The translations under genes were made by a program, and so were the position numbers. DNA of 64,000 bases from positions 182,404 through 246,403 of the forward strand of contig NZ_JADPKK010000009.1 of NCBI RefSeq assembly GCF_023073915.1. The letters are read 5' to 3'. Shown in pieces: positions 11,383-19,937 of the stretch (within the stretch, counting starts at the first letter, position 1; each line of letters opens with the position of its first letter). The notes below the pieces were generated by a model. It saw only the letters and a program-made list of their open reading frames with translations. It ran no database searches and was not told the DNA's origin. The DNA is from Bradyrhizobium sp. 149 (lineage in GTDB: Bacteria; Pseudomonadota; Alphaproteobacteria; Rhizobiales; Xanthobacteraceae).

Positions 11383-12525
11383 ATGACCGGCGCCGTCAAG
11401 CCGTTTCGCATCGCCATCAGCGAGGACATCCTCGCCGATCTCAAATCGCGCCTTGCCCGCACGCGCTGGCCGGAGGCGGAGCTGGTCGACGACTGGAGCC
11501 AGGGTGCACCGCTGACATGGATTCAGGAGATCTGCAGCTATTGGGCTGATGGCTACGACTGGCGCGCGCGCGAGGCCAAGCTCAATCGCTTCGAGCAGTT
11601 CACCACCGAGATCGACGGACTCGACATCCACTTCCAGCATGTGCGCTCGAAGGAGCCGTCGGCGCTGCCGTTGATCATCACCCATGGCTGGCCCGGCTCG
11701 ATCGTCGAATTCCAGAAGGTGATCGCGCCGCTGGTCGATCCCGCCGCGCATGGCGGCAATCCTGCCGATGCCTTCCACGTTGTGTGTCCGTCGCTGCCGG
11801 GCTTTGGGTTCTCCGGCAAGCCGAAGACCACCGGCTGGGGCGTCGATCGCATCGCCGCGACCTGGGCGAAGCTGATGGACCGGCTCGGTTACATCAGGTA
11901 TGGCGCGCAGGGCGGCGACTGGGGCTCGGCGGTGACGACTTCGCTCGGCATGCAGGACGGCGAGCATTGCGCCGGTATCCACATCACCCTCGCCTTCAAC
12001 GCAGCGCCTAAAGTCGAGGGCGAACCGACGCCGGAAGAGAAGCGCGCGCTCGCCGGCCTCAAGCATTACGTCGACCTCGACTCCGGCTATTCGAAGCAGC
12101 AGTCGACGCGGCCGCAGACACTCGGCTACGGCCTGACGGATTCGCCGAGCGGGCAGGCGGCCTGGATCCTGGAAAAATTCTGGGCCTGGACCGATTGCAA
12201 CGGCCATCCCGAAAACATCTTCACCAAGGACGAGCTGCTCGACAACGTCATGCTCTACTGGACGACTGAGACGGCGACCTCTTCGGCGCGGCTCTATTGG
12301 GAAAGTTTCGGCAAGCGTCGGACGACACCGGTCGTGAAGGTGCCGACGGGCGTCGCTGTCTTCCCCAAGGAGATCATCACGCCGGTGCGGCGCTGGATGG
12401 AGCCGAACCTCCACAACATCACGCATTGGAGCGAGATGGAGAAGGGCGGCCATTTCGCCGCATTCGAGCAGCCGGAGCTGTATGTCGGTGACGTCAGGAA
12501 GTTCTTCCGGACGGTGCGCCGTTAA
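11383..12525 (+). CDS. Epoxide hydrolase (alpha/beta-hydrolase, EHN N-terminal domain)
   Basis: 380 residues. The N-terminal EHN domain (about 1-105: KPFRIAISEDILADLKSRLARTRWP) is typical of microsomal-type epoxide hydrolases. The catalytic domain shows LIITHGWPGSIVEF (HGWPG oxyanion motif), the nucleophile in GAQGGDWGSAV (Asp179), and near the end GGHFAAFEQPE (catalytic His). The ring-opening tyrosines are in the cap but not assigned. It would convert epoxides to diols. It follows yqeY by 65 bp and precedes a palindromic repeat, so it is probably its own unit. Confidence 0.9.
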   Translation: MTGAVKPFRIAISEDILADLKSRLARTRWPEAELVDDWSQGAPLTWIQEICSYWADGYDWRAREAKLNRFEQFTTEIDGLDIHFQHVRSKEPSALPLIITHGWPGSIVEFQKVIAPLVDPAAHGGNPADAFHVVCPSLPGFGFSGKPKTTGWGVDRIAATWAKLMDRLGYIRYGAQGGDWGSAVTTSLGMQDGEHCAGIHITLAFNAAPKVEGEPTPEEKRALAGLKHYVDLDSGYSKQQSTRPQTLGYGLTDSPSGQAAWILEKFWAWTDCNGHPENIFTKDELLDNVMLYWTTETATSSARLYWESFGKRRTTPVVKVPTGVAVFPKEIITPVRRWMEPNLHNITHWSEMEKGGHFAAFEQPELYVGDVRKFFRTVRR

Positions 12526-12545
12526 GGGGCGGGACGCCTCCGCAT

Positions 12546-12638
12546 CGTCATGCCCGGGCTTGTCCCGGGCATCCACGTCCTTAAAGTGACCGCCAGGCAA
12601 CAAGAACGTGGATGGCCGGGACAAGCCCGGCCACGACG
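12546..12638. repeat. Inverted mosaic repeat between epoxide hydrolase and acyl-CoA ligase
   Basis: A near-perfect inverted pair: CGTCATGCCCGGGCTTGTCC... (12546-12582) and its complement around GGGACAAGCCCGGCCACGACG (12602-12638). It ends 20 bp before the ligase start and would form a long stem in the leader RNA. Confidence 0.75.
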
Positions 12639-12657
12639 ACGCTGCCGGGAAACGACC

Positions 12658-14268
12658 ATGCTCACCGAAGCCAAGACCTACGACGAACTCTACCGCAATT
12701 TCCGCTGGGACATCCCGGCGCGCTTCAACATGGCGGAAGCCTGCTGCGATCGCCACGCCGACGGCACCGGCCGGCCCGCGCTGGTCTATGTCGACGAGAA
12801 CGGCGCCATCACGCGCACATCCTTCGACGAGGTTGCGGAGATGTCGTGCCGCTTCGCCAATGTGCTGAAGGCGGATGGACTTGCTCGCGGCGACCGCGTT
12901 GCGGTGTTCCTGTCGCAGTCGCTGGAGCTGCCGATCGCGCACATGGCGGCGTTCCGTTCGGCGATGATCTCCATTCCGCTGTTCGCGCTGTTCGGCGAGG
13001 ACGCGCTGGAATTCCGCCTGTCGAACTCGGAGGCCAGGGCGATCGTCACCGACGAGGGCGGCTGGGAGAAGCTTTCGAAGATTCGCGACCGCCTGCCGGA
13101 GCTGAAGAATGTCTATATCGTTGGCGAACGAACGCCGGCGGGCACGACATCGTTCTGGGATTCGGTCAACGCTGCATCGCCCGACTTCGCGCTGGTGGAC
13201 ACGTCTGCGGACGATCCCGCGCTGATCATCTACACCTCGGGCACGACAGGCAATCCGAAGGGCGCGCTGCATGCGCATCGCGTCGTGCTCGGTCATCTCC
13301 CCAATGTCGAGATGTGCCACAACTTTCTGCCGCGCCCCGGCGATCTCATGTGGACGCCGGCGGACTGGGCCTGGATCGGCGGCCTCGTCAACGGCCTGTT
13401 CGCGTTCTGGTATCACGGCATTCCCCTGGTCGGCCACCGCGCGCGAAAATTCGAGCCGCAGGCGGCGATGCAGATGATGGCCGATCTCGGCATCCGCAAC
13501 GTCTTCCTGCCGCCGACCGCGCTGAAGCTGATGCGGCAGGCCGGCGTGACGCATTCCGGCGTCAAGCTGCGCAGCATCTTTACCGGCGGTGAGTCCCTTG
13601 GCGGCGAGCTGCTCGGCTGGGTGCGTGAGACTTTCGGCATCGACGCGCATGAGGTGTTCGGCCAGACCGAGTGCAATCTCGTGATCGGCAGCAACGCCAA
13701 TCTGTTTCCGATCCGCCCGGGCGCGATGGGCAAGGCAACGCCGGGTTTCGACGTTCGCATCGTCAATGATAGAGGCGAGGAGCAACCGCGGGGACAACGC
13801 GGCATCATCGGCGTGCGCCAGCCCTGCCCGTGCACGATGCTCGAATACTGGCGCAATCCGGATGCCACGGCGAAGAAATATGCCGGCGAGTTTCTGCTCA
13901 CCGGCGATCTCGGCGTGCAGGATGAGGACGGTTACTTCTGGTATGTCAGCCGCGAGGACGACGTCATCACCACCGCCGGCTATCGCGTCGGCCCGTCCGA
14001 AATCGAGCACACGCTGATGAAGCATCCGGCGGTGGCGATGGCGGCGGTGGTCGGCATCCCCGATCCGATCCGCACCGAATCGATCAAGGCCTGGATCGTG
14101 CTGCGCGCGGGCTTTGCCGCAAGCGACGCACTCGCGCGCGAGATCCAGGAGTTCGTCAAGGTGCAGCTTGCCGCCCATGAATACCCACGGTTCGTGGAGT
14201 TCGCGGAGACACTGCCCATGACCGCCACCGGAAAGGTGCTGCGGCGCGAGTTGCGGGCGAGGGGTTAG
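12658..14268 (+). CDS. AMP-dependent acyl-CoA synthetase/ligase
   Basis: 536 residues from ATG 12658, which has GGGAAA before it; the longer frame runs back through the palindromic repeat and is not used. It activates a carboxylic acid with ATP and CoA. The P-loop motif LIIYTSGTTGNPKGALH (about 180-195), the A5-type EVFGQTECN and the LLTGDLGVQDEDGYFWYVSREDDVITTAGYRVGPSEIE block are intact, and a lysine in TGKVLRRELR closes the C-terminal domain. The acid is not identifiable, though acetyl- or medium-chain-type ligases look closest. It is followed 9 bp later by a MarR regulator, so expression is likely coupled. Confidence 0.9.
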   Translation: MLTEAKTYDELYRNFRWDIPARFNMAEACCDRHADGTGRPALVYVDENGAITRTSFDEVAEMSCRFANVLKADGLARGDRVAVFLSQSLELPIAHMAAFRSAMISIPLFALFGEDALEFRLSNSEARAIVTDEGGWEKLSKIRDRLPELKNVYIVGERTPAGTTSFWDSVNAASPDFALVDTSADDPALIIYTSGTTGNPKGALHAHRVVLGHLPNVEMCHNFLPRPGDLMWTPADWAWIGGLVNGLFAFWYHGIPLVGHRARKFEPQAAMQMMADLGIRNVFLPPTALKLMRQAGVTHSGVKLRSIFTGGESLGGELLGWVRETFGIDAHEVFGQTECNLVIGSNANLFPIRPGAMGKATPGFDVRIVNDRGEEQPRGQRGIIGVRQPCPCTMLEYWRNPDATAKKYAGEFLLTGDLGVQDEDGYFWYVSREDDVITTAGYRVGPSEIEHTLMKHPAVAMAAVVGIPDPIRTESIKAWIVLRAGFAASDALAREIQEFVKVQLAAHEYPRFVEFAETLPMTATGKVLRRELRARG

Positions 14269-14277
14269 CTTCTAACA

Positions 14278-14745
14278 ATGGCAAAGACGTCTCAAGCCGC
14301 GGGGCTTCACCGCGCCTCACTTGCGAAGCTGGACGATCTCGATGCGGCGCTGGAGCTCATGTATTACGGCTGGCGCGGGATGACACTGGAGGCCGACGCG
14401 TATTTGGCGAAGCAGGGTCTATCGCGCCCGCACCATCGTATCCTCTACGTGGTGGCGCGCCGGCCGGATATCGCGATAGGCTCGCTGATCGATATCCTCG
14501 GCATTTCCAAGCAGGCCCTGAACCGGCCGCTCAATTTGTTGCTGGAGCGCAAGCTCCTGACGTCGAAACGCTCGCCCGAGCAGCACCGCTCCAAGCTGCT
14601 GCGTCTGACGGCCGCGGGGCAGCGCATCGAGCAACGTGCATCGCACCGCGAGCGCAAGGTGCTGCGCGAGGCGTTCGATCGCGTCGGAGCGCCTGGTGCG
14701 GCCGGGTGGATGGGCGTCATGGAGGCGATCGCCGACAGCAACTGA
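14278..14745 (+). CDS. MarR-family transcriptional regulator
   Basis: 155 residues. The central segment LSRPHHRILYVVARRPDIAIGSLIDILGISKQALNRPLNLLLERKLLTSKRSPEQHRSKLLRLTAAGQ is a winged helix-turn-helix of the MarR type; the wing is RSPEQHRSKLLRL. It starts 9 bp after the ligase gene and is on the same strand, so it likely regulates ligase expression in response to an acid or its CoA ester. This partnership is inferred from position only. Confidence 0.88.
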   Translation: MAKTSQAAGLHRASLAKLDDLDAALELMYYGWRGMTLEADAYLAKQGLSRPHHRILYVVARRPDIAIGSLIDILGISKQALNRPLNLLLERKLLTSKRSPEQHRSKLLRLTAAGQRIEQRASHRERKVLREAFDRVGAPGAAGWMGVMEAIADSN

Positions 14746-14825
14746 CGAATCCTGAAGTCAACATAGTTGACATGAGGAGCGGGCTTTGCCACTTTCCTGA
14801 CAACGAGTTCGGGGAGGGCTCCGCC

Positions 14826-15194
14826 ATGCGCGGACAGAAAATGAATCGCGCAGCCGCCGAACGCTTTGTCGCTTCATGGTGCGCGAGCTGGTGCAGGGTC
14901 GATATCGACGCGGTGGTCGCGCATTTTGCCGAGGACGCAGAGATGCGCAGCCCTCTTGCTCTCACGCTGACGGGTTCTCCCGTCGTCACCGGTGCCGCGA
15001 ACATCCGCGCCTACTGGCGGAAAGCCTATGGTCACGTCGAAAGCGCCGACCTGAAGATCCTGAGCTGGAGCTGGGACGACACCATCGCGCGACTGACCGT
15101 GTGGTGGCTCCTGGGCGACACGCGCGCCAGCGAGTTCATGGATTTCGACGATGTCGGGCGCGTGGTGCGCAGCGAAGCCTTTTACGGAAAATAG
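14826..15194 (+). CDS. SnoaL/NTF2-like protein
   Basis: 122 residues from ATG 14826, which is preceded by GGGGAGGG. The residues AAERFVASWCASWCRVDIDAVVAHFAEDAEMRSPLA and VVTGAANIRAYWRKAYG fit the NTF2-like fold, used by isomerases, hydrolases and stress proteins. The C-terminus is FDDVGRVVRSEAFYGK. No catalytic residues can be assigned. A second in-frame ATG at 14841 is possible. The stop codon lies inside a short tandem repeat that continues to the start of the next gene. Confidence 0.75.
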   Translation: MRGQKMNRAAAERFVASWCASWCRVDIDAVVAHFAEDAEMRSPLALTLTGSPVVTGAANIRAYWRKAYGHVESADLKILSWSWDDTIARLTVWWLLGDTRASEFMDFDDVGRVVRSEAFYGK

Positions 15195-15228
15195 CCATTT
15201 ACGGAAAATCGCCATTTACGGAATCGCC
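15180..15228 (+). repeat. Short tandem repeat of a 17-bp unit across a gene junction
   Basis: Three adjacent copies of TTTACGGAAAATNGCCAT, the last shortened by two bases. The first contains the TAG of the upstream gene and the last ends at the ATG of the next. Each carries an ACGGAA block that could serve as a weak ribosome site. Confidence 0.8.
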
Positions 15229-15672
15229 ATGCGTCTTTCGGATATCGTCCTGCTCCTCAACGCGCTCTGGTTCGGCGGCGCCTTCATCCAGTTCAGCGTT
15301 GCCCAGCGCAACACGCTGAAGATTCTCGTGCCGCGCGAAGAGCGCGCCAATCCGATCGCGCCGACACTGTCGGCCAGCGTGGCATTCCTCGGCGGCATCA
15401 ATCTGCCGATCGGCCTGCTGTCGCTCTATCTTCTGGCCGCCCGCCCGGTTTTCTTCCAGCCGGTCGAAGCACAGCTGGTGCTGTTCCTGTTCTTTGCCGG
15501 CTGCCACTTCAGCCAGTTCGCCTACAACCTTCCGATCCTGCTGCGCGGAGGACGCCTCGGAGTAGCTTACTGGCCCGTGTTGAAGGGCCCGATGCTGAGG
15601 ATCTTCGTCATCGATGCGGCCCTATTCGCGGCCAATCTTGGTGCGGCGCTTCTCCTCGCGTCGCGCTCCTGA
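15229..15672 (+). CDS. Hypothetical four-helix membrane protein
   Basis: 147 residues with four hydrophobic helices: IVLLLNALWFGGAFIQF, LSASVAFLGGINLPIGLLSLYLL, LVLFLFFAGCHFSQFAYNLPILL and a C-terminal IFVIDAALFAANLGAALLL. The family is not recognised by name, but small membrane proteins of this length are common in Bradyrhizobium. The ATG is at the end of a tandem repeat that also holds the previous stop codon, so the gene is probably translated from the same mRNA. Its stop codon abuts the stop of the opposite-strand sensor kinase. Confidence 0.6.
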   Translation: MRLSDIVLLLNALWFGGAFIQFSVAQRNTLKILVPREERANPIAPTLSASVAFLGGINLPIGLLSLYLLAARPVFFQPVEAQLVLFLFFAGCHFSQFAYNLPILLRGGRLGVAYWPVLKGPMLRIFVIDAALFAANLGAALLLASRS

Positions 15673-17895
15673 CTATCGCGACGACAGGGCGGACCGCAGC
15701 ATCGCGGCGAGGTCTCGCCGCCGGAAAGGCTTGGTCAGGATGTGGGCGTCACCGACGCCGTCGGGCGTCTTGACCGGATTTTGGCTGTAGCCGGAGGTGA
15801 AGAGTACCTTGAGCCCCGGCCGCAGCTGGGTTGCTTGCCTGGCAAGCTCCGGCCCGAACATGCCGCCGGGCATCACAACGTCGGTGAACAGCAGGTCGAT
15901 GTCACCGGACTGGCGCAACAGGTCGAGCGCTGCCGGGCCGCTCGCCGCTGTGATGACGCGGTAGCCGAGCGTCTTCAGCTCGTTTTCGACATAGGTCCGA
16001 ACCATGCCGTCGTCCTCGACGACGAGAATGGTCTCGCGTCCTTCGCGCGTGACGTTCGCTTCGGCGGGTGACGGATGCTCAGTCGGCGGCGTTGCCAGGC
16101 GGGGAAAGAACAGTCTGACGACGCTGCCTTGTCCCGGCTCGGACTGCATCTGCACCAGTCCGCCGGACTGTCGCACAAACCCGTAGACCATGCTCAGGCC
16201 GAGCCCGGTCCCCTTGCCGACCTCTTTGGTGGTGAAGAATGGCTCGAAGGCCCGGCCCGCCACCTCGGCCGTCATGCCGCTGCCGGTGTCGGTCACGGCC
16301 ACCATGACATAGTCGCCTGGTCGCGGTTCGCCGTTGACGTCAAAGTCGGACTCACCGAGCGATACGTTGCGCGCCTCGATGGTCAGCCGCCCGCCCGATG
16401 GCATGACGTCGCGCGCATTGAGCACGAGATTGAGCAGCGCAGTTGTCAGCTCGCCGGGATCGACGCTGGTCAACCCCAAGTCCGGTGCGAGCGCGAAGGT
16501 GCATTCGATGTGCTCGCCCAGGGGGCGGCGCAACAGGTGCTCCATCTCCTTAATCTTCTCGCCGACATCGATGTCTCGCGGCCTCAGGGGCTGCTTGCGC
16601 GCGAAGGCGAGCAGGCTCCGCGTCAGATCGGAGCCGCGCTCGGCGGCTGTCGCGATGTCGCCGGCGATCCGATGCAACTCCTTGTTCCCCGCCAGCCTGT
16701 CGGCAAGATGCTCCGAGTTGCCGAGAATGACGGTCAACAGATTGTTGAAATCGTGCGCCACGCCGCCGGTGAGCTGGCCCATGGCTTCCATCTTTTGCGA
16801 TTGGCTGAGCTTCTGGTTGAGGTCCGCGATCGCGGCGCGTTGCTGCTCAAGCGACTCGGCGGTGCCGTTGAGCAGGGTCATCAATCCGCCCAGCTCGCCG
16901 CCCGGATGAGGAGGGGGAATTCGGGCGCTGAGATCGCCGAGCCCGAGCCTCTTCGCCATGCTGGCGAGCCGCCCGACCTGGCGCCCGACGCTCACGGTCG
17001 CGAGGATCCATACGCCGGCCAGCAGCAGCAGCGAGGCCACGGCCAGGATCGCCATGTCCTCGTAAAGCCGGCGGTTCGCCGCCGCGACCAGTCCGTCCTT
17101 GGACCGTCCGACCAGGATGTAGAGGCCGGCATCACGGGTCGCAGGCGAGCGCGCGACGGCCCAGACCTGTGTGCGGCGTTCGCGATCGGTCACTTCCTGA
17201 AACGCCTTTTGATCGGGAGCTGTCGCGAAGCGGAACAGGTCGGATCCCGCAATCGACGCGCCCACGGGCTCGGTCCAGCCGCCTCCCGAGGGGGCGACGA
17301 GAACGGTGCCCTTGGCGTCGATGAGCAGGATCTCCTTCTCGGCGAGCAGCCGCTTATGGTGGTACTCGGCGAATTGAGGCAGGTTGAACGAAGCGAGCAG
17401 CACCAGTTTCAGCGCGCCGGTCTCCGTACGCACCGGATACGCGATCTGGAGCACCGATAGTCCGGTCAGCCGGCCGAATACCGGCTCAACCACCACCCTG
17501 CGCGAGACCAGGGCCTGCTTGAAATAGGCGCGATCCCTCAGATCGAGGGTGCGGTTGGTCCGGAGCGAGTCGCAGAACAGACTGCCGTCCGGATCGATGG
17601 TCAGGATTCCCGTGAACTGGGGATATTCCTCGCGCACATCGGACAGAAACGCCGAGCAGGCCGCCTTGTCGCGCGTGTCGAGGTCGCGCGCACGGGCGAG
17701 ACCATAATGGAGCTGCGCGGTGCCCTGAATCTTCTCGCCCAGATCGCTTCCAATGTCGTCGGCCGAGGCCGCCAGATTGGCCAGCGCGGCGTTGATTTCG
17801 CTGGTCCGGTTCTGCATGAAACGCAGACCGACGAGGCTCGCCGGCACCAGCATGGCCGCGATGACGAGTATCAGTAGTCGGGTACGCAAGCTCAT
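15673..17895 (-). CDS. Hybrid sensor histidine kinase/response regulator
   Basis: 740 residues. After an N-terminal membrane helix (about 5-25) comes a periplasmic Cache-like sensor (about 30-275), a second membrane helix (about 281-303), HAMP, and the dimerisation domain with the phospho-acceptor in GGVAHDFNNLLTVILGN (His381). The HATPase domain has VLNARDVMPSGG, DTGSGM and GKGTGLGLSMVYG. A receiver domain (about 620-740) carries VVEDD and LLFTDVVMPGG, with the phospho-acceptor Asp, and a KPF lysine. It therefore can relay phosphate from His to Asp internally. No cognate output gene is next to it. Confidence 0.93.
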   Translation of the reverse strand: MSLRTRLLILVIAAMLVPASLVGLRFMQNRTSEINAALANLAASADDIGSDLGEKIQGTAQLHYGLARARDLDTRDKAACSAFLSDVREEYPQFTGILTIDPDGSLFCDSLRTNRTLDLRDRAYFKQALVSRRVVVEPVFGRLTGLSVLQIAYPVRTETGALKLVLLASFNLPQFAEYHHKRLLAEKEILLIDAKGTVLVAPSGGGWTEPVGASIAGSDLFRFATAPDQKAFQEVTDRERRTQVWAVARSPATRDAGLYILVGRSKDGLVAAANRRLYEDMAILAVASLLLLAGVWILATVSVGRQVGRLASMAKRLGLGDLSARIPPPHPGGELGGLMTLLNGTAESLEQQRAAIADLNQKLSQSQKMEAMGQLTGGVAHDFNNLLTVILGNSEHLADRLAGNKELHRIAGDIATAAERGSDLTRSLLAFARKQPLRPRDIDVGEKIKEMEHLLRRPLGEHIECTFALAPDLGLTSVDPGELTTALLNLVLNARDVMPSGGRLTIEARNVSLGESDFDVNGEPRPGDYVMVAVTDTGSGMTAEVAGRAFEPFFTTKEVGKGTGLGLSMVYGFVRQSGGLVQMQSEPGQGSVVRLFFPRLATPPTEHPSPAEANVTREGRETILVVEDDGMVRTYVENELKTLGYRVITAASGPAALDLLRQSGDIDLLFTDVVMPGGMFGPELARQATQLRPGLKVLFTSGYSQNPVKTPDGVGDAHILTKPFRRRDLAAMLRSALSSR

Positions 17896-18090
17896 CGGTC
17901 GGACGGTCCATGCTGGTCATCGCGCGTGCTCGTTCAAACACCCAATTTGCGGCACCAGCCTCGGCTCAGTCCATAGGCACCGGGCCGAAAAAGTCATCGA
18001 CGGGGAAAGATTTCTAGCTGCGTGGCCCGCGGATGAGCTCCCCGACGGGAGCGCCGCCGCCGGCGCCGTGGTTTTCCCGGGTCTGCGCCG

Positions 18091-18299
18091 GACCGCGAGG
18101 TCGATTTCGTCACGGCAATGGTGACGAGCGTGCGCGCGGTCGTGGCCAGCCCGCTGCCGATGGTGGCTGGGCAGCGGAGATCGTGATGGTCCTGATCGTC
18201 TCGGCGCTGCCGTATTTTCTGGGGCTGGTGGTGACGCTGCCGGTGCTCGGACACACGACCTGGCATCTTTATCGGCGGATCGTGGTGCCGGTGGCGTGA
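18091..18299 (+). pseudogene. DUF2189-like membrane protein, C-terminal remnant with frameshift
   Basis: In one frame DREVDFVTAMVTSVRAVVASPLPMV is readable from 18091 to about 18165; after a shift the text continues in another frame as GWAAEIVMVLIVSALPYFL and GLVVTLPVLGHTTWHLYRR to 18299. Together they match, from memory, the conserved end of DUF2189-type integral membrane proteins (helix, then LPVLGHxTWHLYR). The N-terminal three quarters are absent and an indel near 18165-18170 breaks the frame, so this is a decayed copy. Confidence 0.7.
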
Positions 18300-18326
18300 C
18301 AGGGAGCCGGACGCGATCGCAGCGAG

Positions 18327-18518
18327 CTATTCGCCCGTTGCCAGCCGGCGCGCGCCGGATGAGGTCAGTTCGAGTTCGCCGAGGCGCCTGATCGCATAGC
18401 CCAGATTGGTCAGGCGCTCGCCGTGCGCCTGCGGAATTTCGCCTTGCGCCTTGCCCTTGCCAATCTCGGCCAACGAGACAAATTCATTGGTGCTGAGGGC
18501 CGCGCTGCTGTCTGTCAT
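18327..18518 (-). CDS. Small winged-helix-like protein, unknown function
   Basis: 63 residues. The sequence GEIPQAHGERLTNLGYAIRRLGELELTSSGARRLATGE looks like the second half of a winged helix (recognition helix then beta-hairpin wing, LTxxGxxRL). Its ATG overlaps the TGA of the upstream transglutaminase-like gene (TGATG), so the two are translationally coupled. Small proteins of this shape are frequent in bradyrhizobia; no function is known. Confidence 0.6.
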   Translation of the reverse strand: MTDSSAALSTNEFVSLAEIGKGKAQGEIPQAHGERLTNLGYAIRRLGELELTSSGARRLATGE

Positions 18519-19324
18519 CAGGCGACCTCGTCGGTCCATACCTTGAAATTGAGCAGGGTATTCGGACCGAAGGTCTGGGTGATCGGGACGTCCGCGGCAT
18601 CGCGTCCTTGTGCGATCAGCACGCGGCCGATCCGCGGCGTGTTGTTGCGCGGATCGAACATGTGCCAGCTTCCACCGAGATAGGCCTCGAACCAGCCGGC
18701 GAAATCTCCCGCGGCCCAGGGCTTCGGCGTGCCGATGTCGCTGAGATAACCGGTGCAGTAACGCGCCGGGATGTTCATGCAGCGGCAGAACGCGATGGCA
18801 AGATGAGCATAGTCGCGGCACACACCCTTGCCTTCGTCGTAGGCTTCCCGCGCCGTCTTGGTTGCGCGCGCGTGCTCATAGCCGAAAGCGATATGACGAT
18901 GAACGAAATCGCAGATCGCCTGCACCCGCGCCCAGCCCGGCGGCGTGTGCTCGAACAATTTCCATGCGATATCCGACAGGCGATCGGTCTCGCAGTAGCG
19001 ACTGCCGAGCAGATAGACGAGCGTGTCGGTTGGCAGCGCTTCGACGGCGTGCTGAGGCGCGTTCGGGAACACCGGGTCCGGCAGGCCGCTGTCGCTCACA
19101 ACGCCATCGCCGGCAAGGCGAAAGGCGCCGGCCGGCGCCACGATGCGGCTGCACCAATTGCCGAAGAGGTCGCGATAGGGAGTGATCGGCACCGAAGGTC
19201 TGGTGGTCAGCAGGTCGGGCACGAGGACATCGGAGGCGCGCGTGAAGTGCGTGCCCAACACCATGATCATGGGCGTGGGCTGCGGGAATTCGTACAGCAT
19301 CTCAAACCCGACGCGGAGCTTCAT
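18518..19324 (-). CDS. Transglutaminase-like domain protein with altered histidine motif
   Basis: 268 residues. An N-terminal beta-rich domain (about 1-110) is followed by the papain-like transglutaminase core: EGKGVCRDYAHLAIAFCRCMNIPARYCTGYL, with Cys169, then GDFAGWFEAYLGGSWHMFDPRNN, where the usual catalytic His of the HAW-type motif is replaced (AGW). The aspartate of FDPR is present. Such relatives are annotated as transglutaminases but may be inactive or use another residue. It overlaps the small downstream gene by TGATG. A second, intact family member lies at 24081. Confidence 0.85.
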   Translation of the reverse strand: MKLRVGFEMLYEFPQPTPMIMVLGTHFTRASDVLVPDLLTTRPSVPITPYRDLFGNWCSRIVAPAGAFRLAGDGVVSDSGLPDPVFPNAPQHAVEALPTDTLVYLLGSRYCETDRLSDIAWKLFEHTPPGWARVQAICDFVHRHIAFGYEHARATKTAREAYDEGKGVCRDYAHLAIAFCRCMNIPARYCTGYLSDIGTPKPWAAGDFAGWFEAYLGGSWHMFDPRNNTPRIGRVLIAQGRDAADVPITQTFGPNTLLNFKVWTDEVA

Positions 19325-19724
19325 ACGATTTTCCCTTTGGCTAAGCTCCCAACATGGCTACGAAGCGGTCGATCACAAGGCTTCGATGGCTTATTCGATC
19401 GCGAGCGGCATTTGGCGCTCAGAAAAGCGCAGCGCGGGCGAGAAAACGATAGCTAATTGCCGCGATTGCGCGCACGGTGCCGCAATGTCGAAAAGACCTG
19501 TCGTCTCTGCGCCTACGCAGCGCCACGACTGTCCGCGCGCGACGTGAAGCGCCTCATCCCCCTCGCACCGGCGGAGCCGACTCGTCGCGACGTCCTAACA
19601 GCGGTCGTTGCGCATAGTGCCCGTTCCAGCGGGTGAGTTGGACGCGGCAGGCTCAATCCGCGGACGCCTGAAGGTTCCACCGCGATTCGATCATGAGATC
19701 GAACGCCAACTGAAAGCACTCTTG
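19325..19724. other. Intergenic stretch without a supported gene
   Basis: Short frames exist on both strands but none shows family features, a ribosome site with a plausible start, or conserved-looking sequence. A modest inverted repeat character is present; nothing firm can be assigned. Confidence 0.5.
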
Positions 19725-19919
19725 ATGCAAACTCAACCCATGCAAGCTCTCTCCCCACGGCACGTCAAGACAGAGGAAGCGCTGCGGCTCGGCATCGAGT
19801 CGGGCTGGTACGCGATCAAGGTCAGCGGGACCTTTGTCTCGGGACCGCACGATTCGGAAGCGGATTGCAGTCGCAAGATCGACGAGATCAATCCGCCGGC
19901 TGTGAAGAAGAAGCGTTGA
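19725..19919 (+). CDS. Small conserved-looking hypothetical protein
   Basis: 64 residues beginning MQTQPMQALSPRHVKTEEALRLGIESGWYAIKVSG and ending with KIDEINPPAVKKKR. The frame is open further upstream to 19608, but only the downstream part looks protein-like (helix EEALRLGIESG, strand WYAIKV, a DEINP tail and basic end). No domain is recognised. Start choice is uncertain; ATG 19740 is also possible. It is convergent with the SRPBCC gene. Confidence 0.4.
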   Translation: MQTQPMQALSPRHVKTEEALRLGIESGWYAIKVSGTFVSGPHDSEADCSRKIDEINPPAVKKKR

Positions 19920-19937
19920 GGGCACGGATTCTGCCCG

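Noticed and set aside
11134..14178. A 1014-codon minus-strand frame through epoxide hydrolase and ligase
   Set aside because: Antisense to two recognised genes and runs through a palindromic repeat.
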